A stretch of DNA of 13,635 bases, from contig JWZX01000038.1 in assembly GCA_001275005.1 (NCBI GenBank), positions 1 to 13,635 of the forward strand. Direction: 5' to 3'. How positions within the stretch are numbered: the stretch's first letter is position 1; every line of letters starts with the position of its first letter. This stretch comes from Chrysochromulina tobinii (lineage: Eukaryota; Haptophyta; Prymnesiales; Chrysochromulinaceae). Made by a program: the position numbers and the translations under genes. This document shows, piece by piece, positions 7,487 through 13,635 of the stretch. The notes under the pieces were generated by a model. It saw only the letters and a list, made by a program, of their open reading frames with translations. It ran no database searches and was not told where the DNA came from.

Positions 7487-9777
7487 ATGCGGGCTTTGGT
7501 GCGTCGACCCCTCGCGGAAGTGGTGCGCCGCGAGATCCGTAACCACAGATGCTTCTCGACGCAGCCGGCCTTCAAGCACGAGCCGCTGTTTCAGAGCCAC
7601 CCGCACCAGCCGATGCGCCTTCTCACCTCGGACTACGTTAGCGAGATCGAGGTAGCTGGCAAGAAGGTGCTGAAGGTAGAGCCCGAGGCGCTGCGGCTGC
7701 TCGCGTCGACGGCGATGGTCGACATCGCGCACCTACTGCGCCCGGGCCACCTGCAGCAGCTGGCCAACATCCTTTCCGATCCGGAGGCGACGTCCAACGA
7801 TCGCTTCGTTGCGCTGCAGCTCCTGAAGAATGCCAATGTTGCCGCGGGCAAGGTGCTGCCAGGCTGCCAGGACACGGGCACGGCGATCGTCAAGGGCGAG
7901 CGCGGCCAGTACGTGTGGACGGATGGGAACGACGAGGCCTCGCTCTCGCAGGGCGTCTACGACACGTACACGGGCACCAACCTGCGCTACTCGCAGGTAG
8001 CACCACTCGACATGTTCACCGAGGTGAACACCAAGTGCAACCTGCCAGCGCAGGTGGAGCTGTACGCGACCCCGGGCAATGAGTATCACTTCCACTTTAT
8101 GGCCAAGGGCGGCGGCTCGGCGAACAAGACGTTCCTCTTCCAGGAGACCAAGGCACTGCTCAACGAGGCCAAGCTGCTGCAGGTGGGATGGCACCCGATG
8201 GCACCCGATGGCAATCTCATGGCGCCTGATGGCACTCTGATGGCACTCTGATGGCACTCTGATTGCACTCTGATGGCACTCTGATGGCACTCTGATGGCA
8301 CTCTGATGATGGCAATCTGATGGCAATCTGATGACAGCTCATGGAGGAGAAGAATCTCTGAATGCGAGGGAGTGCCTCTCATCGCCCCTGATGGCCCCTG
8401 ATGGCCCCTGATTGCCTCTGAATGCGAGGGAGTGCCTCTCATCGCCCCCGAGTGCCACCGTCGACAGTTCATGGAGGAGAAGATCGCCAAGCTCGGCACG
8501 TCCGCCTGCCCGCCGTACCACCTGGCGATCGTCATCGGCGGTCTCTCGGCGGAGATGACGCTCAAGACGGTCAAATACGCGAGCGCGCGCTACTATGACG
8601 AGCTGCCCACGAGCGGCTCCAACGGCGGGTGCGTGCCAGCTGATGGCCTCCTGTGATTGCCACGCCTGATGATGATCGCCGTCGGAAGACCTAGGAGTGA
8701 CCACGCTGATGAGCTTGCTCATCAGGCGCGCCTTCCGCGATCTCGAGATGGAGAAGCGCATCCATAAGCTCACTCAGACGATGGGCATCGGCGCTCAATT
8801 CGGCGGCAAGTACTTTTGCCACGACGTGCGGGTGGTGCGGTTGCCACGCCACGGCGCCTCATGCCCTGTGGGGATTGGTGTCTCGTGCTCGGCTGACCGG
8901 CAGGCCCTCGGGCGCATCGACTCGAAGGGCGTGTGGCTCGAGGAGCTCGAGGCAGATCCTGCGAGATTCCTGCCGCAGGTGCGAGGCACGGATACGCCAC
9001 GGATACGCCACTGATGTGCCTCTGATGCATCTCTGATGGCTCCTCCGATGGCTCCTCTGATGATCCTCTGATGGTCCTATATTATTCCTCTAATGATCCT
9101 CTAATGATCCTCCGATGGCTCTACTGATGGCTCCTCCGATGGCTCCTCTGATGGCTCCTCGGATGATCCTCTAATGATGCTCGGATCTCGTGCGCCAGAT
9201 TGACGAGTCGACCCTCGGCGGCGCCGTGGTCAAGGTCGACCTGAACAAACCGATGGCGGAGGTTCGTCAATTGCTCTCCTCGATGCCCATCAAGACGCGC
9301 CTCTCCCTCACGGGCACCATCGTTGTCGCGCGCGACATCGCGCATGCGAAGCTGCAAGAGCGCCTCGACCGCGGCGAGGGGCTGCCGCAGTACATGAAGG
9401 ACTACGCAGTGTACTATGCGGGGCCGGCCAAGACGCCGGCGGGCATGGCCTCGGGCTCATTTGGCCCCACCACGGCCGGTCGGATGGACGGGTATGTAGA
9501 TGCCTTCCAGGCGGCCGGCGGCTCGATGGTCATGCTCGCCAAGGGCAACCGCTCGAAGGTCGTGACCAAGGCGTGCCAAAAGCACGGCGGCTTCTATTTG
9601 GGTTCGATTGGAGGTCCCGCCGCGATCCTCGCCCAGGACTCGATCAAGAAGCAAGAGGTGCTCGAGTATCCCGAGCTGGGGATGGAGGCCGTGTGGAAGA
9701 TCGACGTGGTCGACTTTCCCGCCTTCATCGTCGTCGACGACAAGGGGAACGACTTCTTCGCCAAGTGGAGCTCGTAA
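7487..9777 (+). CDS. Class I [4Fe-4S] fumarate hydratase, mitochondrial
   Basis: Four exons, 7487-8182, 8468-8628, 8726-8978 and 9199-9777, give 562 residues, near the usual length for class I fumarases (E. coli FumA is 548). It interconverts fumarate and malate in the TCA cycle. Three cysteines expected to hold the [4Fe-4S] cluster are C127 (GCQDTGTA), C246 (ACPPYH) and C340 (GVSCSAD); their spacing of 119 and 94 equals that known for FumA and Leishmania fumarases. Other family blocks are [58 protein letters not shown] and [13 protein letters not shown]. The Arg-rich, acid-free first residues, with RCFST near residue 25, look like a mitochondrial targeting peptide. Junction phases are 0, 2 and 0, and each join matches the family alignment without gap. 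The start is the first ATG in frame. Class I enzymes are common in protists, whereas animals use the unrelated class II type. Confidence 0.93.
8183..8467 (+). other. Fumarase intron 1, filled with minisatellites
   Basis: This 285-base intron runs from CAG|GTGGGA to GTCGACAG|TTC. From 8187 to about 8330 it is an 11-bp tandem repeat of TGATGGCACTC type, with variants. The segment 8333-8356 nearly repeats the true acceptor and start of exon 2 (8463-8485). A 33-base segment at 8356-8388 recurs exactly at 8416-8448, with GATGGCCCCT repeats between. Confidence 0.9.
8629..8725 (+). other. Fumarase intron 2
   Basis: This 97-base intron has donor GTGCGT and a TGCTCATCAG acceptor, phase 2. It joins SGSNGG to RAFRDLE as in the family. 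It contains scattered CTGATGG and CTGATGAT words, related to the repeats of introns 1 and 3, but no ordered array. Confidence 0.88.
8979..9198 (+). other. Fumarase intron 3, minisatellite
   Basis: This 220-base intron has donor GTGCGA and acceptor GTGCGCCAG, phase 0. From about 9010 to 9180 it consists of degenerate 11-12-bp units of TGATGGCTCCTC type, with variants TGATGATCCTC and TAATGATCCTC. The donor-proximal part has a short CACGGATACGC duplication. Confidence 0.9.
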
Positions 9778-10436
9778 GCGACCTCGGACGACCTCGGACG
9801 ACCTCGGACGATCTCGGAAAAACTCGGGCGCGCGGCGAGGAAGTGAACGCAAACGGCGCTCTGACGGTCCCTCGCTGACGGTCCCTGGCGGCCCAAACGG
9901 AACCACTTTGGACGTTCCGATGAACTTTCGGATCTCGTCAGTGAATCGTCCCGGTCACCCGACTGGCGCCACGCTCAAGATTTGTGCCGTTCAGGTCTTC
10001 AAAATGTCGCAGACGCCGTGTCGTGTGTGTGGAAGGTGCCAGAAAGTCGCGCGGCGCGCGCCCGGTCCCCCGTACGGCTCAGGCGAGCTCGCGTTTGTGT
10101 CCCGGTTCCGGTGCGCGGCTCTCGCGCGTGTGCGTCCCGGCTCCCGCCTACGACCCCAAACGCCGCCGGCGGCGGGGCCCGCGCGCCCCGGGTCGCGCGG
10201 CGCGGCCGCCGCGTGGTCGCTCGCGTGCCGCGTGCGGTTTGACCGGTATCATGGTCACCCGCAATTCCTGAGTTGATTAGACAGGAACTTGTCAACAGTT
10301 CACCACCTGTCGCTCCTCCTCACTCCGCGTCCCACTGGGACAGCGGGATCTTATACGTCGATAATGATCGCTCTCCACACGCGCGGTGCTTCTGAATGAT
10401 TATAGCTTCTCTACACACGATCCCACAGCCTGCGCG
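9778..10436. other. Intergenic, GC-rich, with short repeats
   Basis: No supported gene. Just past the fumarase stop, ACCTCGGACG is repeated three times with a fourth degenerate copy (about 9781-9818), and CTGACGGTCCCT is repeated near 9861-9890. The stretch 10050-10250 is very GC-rich with long overlapping open frames of biased composition that look like chance. After 10260 the DNA is AT-richer, with a weak TTCCTG/CAGGAA inverted repeat near 10264-10287. This region holds the 3' ends of two convergent genes. Confidence 0.4.
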
Positions 10437-11084
10437 TCAGTACACCGGCCGCATGTGCAGAAGCATGCCCCCCCACTGGGGCGGGGGCGCACGAGGCGTA
10501 AGTGGCACCAGCTGCTGCCTCAAGCCGAGCGTGTCGGTGGGTGCGTACTTGAGCTCCGCATGGCGACGATGGCGCTCGTTGGTGAGTATTAGCATGCGCT
10601 TCTGCTCTTCGGTGACGCCTGTGCTTAGTCTGGCAAAGTGCGGCGAACCTCGTGGCTCGGGCCCCAGTATTCCGCAGTTTGGGTGAGCGGCTCCAGCCGC
10701 GCCGCTGCTGAACACATCCCTCGCACCTCTCGAGGGCTGCACGCCCCTCCGCTGCGTATGCATCTCGAGATCGGTCTCCCAGCTGTACGGCCATTGCGGC
10801 GGGACCGTGATCCCGGATCCAAAGGTGTTGGGAAGCCAGGCAGGCCCGCGCTTCAGTCCGCCACGGCCCGCCTCGGCGATGGACTGGATGTGAATCTGCC
10901 GCGATAACGGATCGCGTCGCGGGCCGGCGCTGAAAGCGCTCAGCTTAGAGAATGTGCTGAGGTCAAAGGCGGATCCGCGCGCGTACGTGTAGTACGAGGG
11001 CGTAAGCTGCTGCGGCACGGGCGTAAGCTGCTGCGACACGGGCGTAAGCTGCTGCGACACGGGCGGCAGCACCTCGACGACCAT
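10437..11084 (-). CDS. Hypothetical protein with N-terminal heptad-like PVSQQLT repeats
   Basis: This is a 215-residue frame. The ATG at 11084 directly follows an in-frame stop. Residues 8-29 are three copies of a PVSQQLT-type heptapeptide encoded by a 21-bp DNA repeat. The rest has non-repetitive composition with aromatic and charged residues (YYTYARGSAFDLSTF, PNTFGSGITVPPQWPYSW, EEQKRMLILTNERHRRHAEL), which argues for real coding. It has no membrane segment, signal peptide or known motif that I recognise. It is divergent from the PHD-finger gene, with 175 bases between starts. An undetected intron is possible. Confidence 0.5.
   Translation of the reverse strand: MVVEVLPPVSQQLTPVSQQLTPVPQQLTPSYYTYARGSAFDLSTFSKLSAFSAGPRRDPLSRQIHIQSIAEAGRGGLKRGPAWLPNTFGSGITVPPQWPYSWETDLEMHTQRRGVQPSRGARDVFSSGAAGAAHPNCGILGPEPRGSPHFARLSTGVTEEQKRMLILTNERHRRHAELKYAPTDTLGLRQQLVPLTPRAPPPQWGGMLLHMRPVY
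10998..11060. repeat. Three copies of a 21-bp coding repeat
   Basis: GGGCGTAAGCTGCTGCGACAC is repeated three times, the first with one change. On the minus strand it encodes the PVSQQLT heptapeptides of the hypothetical protein. Its length keeps the reading frame. Confidence 0.85.
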
Positions 11085-11259
11085 CTAAGTCGTCCTGAGT
11101 TCGTCCTTGAGGACGCAAAACTCTTCACGTAGCGGCGAAAGACGACCGGGCCAATTTGTTCGAGCACTGCGACCGGAGTGTCTATGTATGCTGATCAGCA
11201 TTAGCCAAAATTGGCAGAATGACAGGCGACAGAGGGATCCATGAGAGACACGACACCCG
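11085..11259. promoter_or_regulatory. Divergent promoter with a 14-bp palindrome
   Basis: These 175 bases lie between the starts of the hypothetical gene (-) and the PHD gene (+). ATGCTGATCAGCAT at 11188-11201 is a perfect palindrome. CCAAT appears on the minus strand at about 11206-11213. Either could bind a dimeric or CCAAT-type factor, by analogy only. Confidence 0.35.
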
Positions 11260-13052
11260 ATGAAACGCAGAGCGTCGTCCTCTGAGAAGGAAGAGGAGGA
11301 TATTGTGAAGAAGGAGGAGGAGCAGCGCGCCAAGCGTGCGACAACGGTTGCTTCGACCAAGGCCTCCTCATCGACGCCATTCATCCGGCCGAGTCTCAAG
11401 TGCGTTGAACGCTTGCTCATCCTCCTTGCTCCGCTGCGCGAAACTCTCTGTGGCACTCGTGAGCCCATCCACTCACCTGCACGTTCGCCACGATCGCAGG
11501 TCGACCGTTGCACCAAGCGGCAGCATTTCGGCCGCCAGCCGATCGAAGGCGGCCGACAAGCCGAAGGCGTCTTCGCCGCCCGCGGAGAAGCCGAAGGCGT
11601 CTCCTCCGTCACTTGAAGACGGATCCGTCGACCAGTGCGATCGCAACCCGCTCTGCGTGCGCGGCTTTCGGCACCGGGGTCGCGGTGGCCATTGCAGTTT
11701 GCGCGGCGACTTCGCGTCTGCGGCGGAAACTGCCACGAGCGCGGTCTCGCCACCGCTGCCCGAGCCGCACCGTGGCACACCGTCGGCCAAGAAGGCAGCA
11801 TCGTCCGCCGCGGCCGCCCCGCCGGGGTCGTCAGCGCCTCGGCGAGGGGCTCTGGTACCTCAACCGCGCACAGCGCCTCGGATAGATTGGGACGCTGTCG
11901 ACATCAAGCCCGGCGAGAACGGCTTCGTATGGACAGGCCATGTGAGTGCCGCTGTGCCACTGAGTGCCGCTGAGTGCCGCTGAGTGCCATTGAGTGCCAC
12001 TGAGTGCCGCTGAGTGCCGCCCATCGTCCCTCCAGGTCATCGACGTGCCAGACTCCGAGTTTGGCGAGGACGGCGGCTCCTTTTACACGGGCACGATCAA
12101 CAACACCTCGGGGCAGCATGTGCAGATCTACTTCGAAGAGGATGACGTGGCCTACTGGTTCACGAAGCGGACGGTCGCCAGCTGGATGAGGTACGAGGCG
12201 TACGGGCAGATCGGTAAGAAGGCCGACTCGAAGGCGAGTGGCGCAGCCAGTGGAGCGGACGGTGGAGCGAAGGCGGCCACGGCGAGCAGCAGCGGCGGTG
12301 CAGCGCTCGACATGGATCTCGACGACTTCGAGATTGCGGAATTCGAGACCGCCGACCAGCTTCACTCTGCCAGTTCGCCTCTGGTCGGTGCCAAGGCGAT
12401 GGCCGCCGCTACCACCACCAAAGCCGCCGCCGCCAGCCCCGAGGCGAAGGGCGACGCTCACGACGACGCTGTCGAGGAGCAGGGGGCGCCTGCGCCGGCC
12501 GCCGAGGCCCTTGATGGCGGTAATGGCGGTAATGGCGGTAATGGCGGTGATGACGGCAATGACGTCGTCGCCGAGGCCGCGCCGGGCGGTGGTAAGGGTG
12601 GCAATGGCTGTCATGATGGCGGCAAACCGGGCGGCGCCGCGCCGTCGCGGGCGCTATCAGAGGCCCGCAGAATACCAGCACCCACGACGGCGCTGGGCGC
12701 CGAGGCAGGTGATGAGACGAGGGCGACGGCGGAGGGCGAGGCGGCGGCGACGAGGCCCACGACGGCGCCAATCGGATCGGAGCCGAGGGCAGGATGGGCC
12801 TCGAATTTGGCCTCGAATTTGGACGAGGCATGCCAAGTATGCGGCGGCTCTCACGATGAGCACCTGATGCTCCTCTGCGACGACTGTGATAAGGGCTACC
12901 ACACGAGCTGCCTGACGCCGCCGCTGCTCGCGGTCCCGGAGGGTGAATGGCTCTGCCCGCAGTGCCTCGAGAGACGCGACCGGTTGGCGGAGCTTGACGC
13001 GATTCGGCGCGAGCGCGATGCGGTGCGCAAGGTGGCGGCGTCGTGGACCTGA
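11260..13052 (+). CDS. PHD-finger chromatin-associated protein
   Basis: Three exons, 11260-11399, 11500-11941 and 12036-13052, give 532 residues. The C-terminal PHD finger has ligands C460, C463, C475, C478, H483, C486, C501 and C504, with the usual LLCDDCDKGYH core and W499 two residues before the last Cys pair. PHD fingers read histone H3 tails, so a nuclear chromatin role is likely. The N-terminus is Lys/Glu-rich and could hold nuclear localisation sequence (KRR, KRAK). Residues 93-112 form a compact Cys/His motif, CDRNPLCVRGFRHRGRGGHC. Residues 174-262 (GFVWTG, SFYTGTI, IYFEEDDVAYWF) look like a small beta-barrel reader such as Tudor, a low-confidence reading. Residues 270-450 are Ala/Gly/acidic low complexity, including GGN repeats from a 9-bp DNA repeat. 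The start is the first ATG of the exon. Confidence 0.82.
11400..11499 (+). other. PHD gene intron 1
   Basis: This 100-base intron has donor GTGCGT and acceptor GATCGCAG. It joins PSLK to STVAPSGS in phase 2 and brings exon 1 into frame with exon 2. No tandem repeat is seen. It is less certain than intron 2 because the flanking protein is low complexity. Confidence 0.65.
11942..12035 (+). other. PHD gene intron 2, built of decamer repeats
   Basis: This 94-base intron has donor GTGAGT and acceptor CCCTCCAG, phase 0, and joins FVWTGH to VIDVPDSEF. Almost the whole intron is a 10-bp repeat of TGAGTGCCGC/TGAGTGCCAC type that begins in the donor itself. The unspliced frame is closed by stops inside it. 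Confidence 0.88.
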
Positions 13053-13301
13053 CACGAGCCGACAGGGCCGCCTTGACACTGTGGCAGCGCCGCTGGGCAG
13101 GCGCGCCTGAGCCTCTGGCGTACAAGGTCACCTAATAAGGCACAGGCGCGCCTGGCACAAAATTCCGTGGCGGCGTCGTGGACCTGACACGACCCGACAG
13201 GGCCGCCTTGACACTGTGGCAGCGCCGCTGGGCAGGCGCGCCTGAGCCTCTGGCGTACAAGGTCACCTAATAAGGCACAGGCGCGCCTGGCACAAAATTC
13301 C
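13032..13301. repeat. 135-bp tandem duplication over the PHD gene end
   Basis: Two head-to-tail copies, 13032-13166 and 13167-13301, differ at one base (13058 G against 13193 C). The unit covers the last six codons and stop of the PHD gene plus 3' flanking DNA. Each copy contains two GGCGCGCCTG words. The second copy repeats the VAASWT-stop coding end without the rest of the gene. The near identity points to a recent duplication or an assembly artefact. Confidence 0.97.
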
Positions 13302-13635
13302 GAGCGCGGCGCCCGCCCAACGGCAAGTAGAGTCGCGAGGCAGGTGCGTATCTGGTGGTAGACTGGAGTGCGCCCGATCGATACGTGTGGGGATCTTTTG
13401 AGACACAGAGTCGATCCTGGTAGGGTGGCCAAACGCGTCGTGTTGGGCACGTTTTCACAGCTTCAGTGACTGTGAAAGCTGCGGAATTCCAGTGCCGGCA
13501 TGAGTCTTGCCATTAAGAGATTTTAAGGATGTTAAGTATGCTACTGTCATCATTTTTCTCACTGATTTCGGATCTGCAATCAGCTCAACCTCAAGTTATC
13601 ATGGTCATACCGTACTGTGAACATCATGTTCACAC
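13302..13635. other. Non-coding end of window
   Basis: No gene is supported. The stretch is AT-richer after about 13500. It has a hairpin-capable inverted repeat, TTTCACAG at 13453-13460 and CTGTGAAA at 13470-13477 with a 9-base loop, and a second inverted repeat at 13616-13634. Confidence 0.4.
13616..13634. repeat. 19-bp perfect inverted repeat
   Basis: TGTGAACAT-C-ATGTTCACA is a perfect palindrome with 9-base arms around one central base, at the very edge of the window. It resembles a binding site for a dimeric factor or one edge of a larger element, but nothing else supports either. Confidence 0.6.

Noticed and set aside
8086-8574. Minus-strand frame with repeating [11 protein letters not shown] peptide
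   Set aside because: It is a translation of the intron 1 minisatellite on the wrong strand.
8187-9180. CRISPR-like repeat arrays
   Set aside because: Units of 11-12 bp have no unique spacers and lie within eukaryotic introns.
9608-10276. 222-residue plus-strand frame past the fumarase end
   Set aside because: It overlaps the fumarase exon in another frame and continues into GC-rich low-complexity DNA without any motif.
11085-11801. 238-residue minus-strand frame
   Set aside because: It lies opposite PHD exons 1 and 2, spans their intron, and has no family resemblance.
12409-13131. Minus-strand frames opposite the PHD exon 3
   Set aside because: Arg/Pro/His-rich shadows opposite a clear PHD finger and its low-complexity linker.

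Overview
The window looks like nuclear DNA of a single-celled eukaryote, most likely a GC-rich alga (haptophyte-like; this is inference). Genes lie on both strands, several are interrupted by short GT-AG introns, and the protein families are eukaryotic: Sec14/CRAL-TRIO, RING-H2, F-box-ankyrin, PHD finger and a mitochondrion-targeted class I fumarase. I see no operons, ribosome binding sites, tRNA, rRNA, CRISPR or transposase genes.

Layout. 1-240: clustered CCCAAC/GTTGGG repeats. 243-1037 (+): HAD-family protein that stops before its last catalytic motif. 1138-2055 (+): Sec14-like lipid-binding protein, probably beginning at a splice acceptor at 1185. 2370-3038 (+): RING-H2 protein. 3039-3749: intergenic. 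3750-5843 (-): one two-exon gene for a 618-residue F-box-ankyrin protein; unspliced it looks like two ankyrin genes. 5844-6570: intergenic. 6571-7166 (-): three-exon gene for an unrecognised 115-residue protein, divergent from 7487-9777 (+), a four-exon [4Fe-4S] fumarase of 562 residues. 9778-10436: GC-rich intergenic DNA. 10437-11084 (-): hypothetical protein. 11260-13052 (+): three-exon PHD-finger protein of 532 residues whose 3' end carries a 135-bp tandem duplication. 13302-13635: non-coding with two inverted repeats.

The most notable theme is intron structure. I rebuilt eight introns from reading frame, splice sites and family conservation. Four (in the F-box, fumarase and PHD genes) carry minisatellites of roughly 10-12 bp, and the same decamer, CTGAGTGCCA, lies in sense orientation in introns of two unrelated genes. 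Two of these introns also contain a copy of their own splice junction (a donor copy in the F-box gene, an acceptor copy in the fumarase gene), and use of either copy would truncate the protein.

The genes do not form one pathway. The RING-H2 and F-box genes both suggest ubiquitin ligation and the PHD gene suggests chromatin reading, while fumarase is a TCA-cycle enzyme. I found no convincing evidence of a new multi-gene system. The unusual features are the intron repeats, the broken or oddly spliced HAD gene, the uncharacterised 115-residue protein and the Cys/His motif in the PHD protein.
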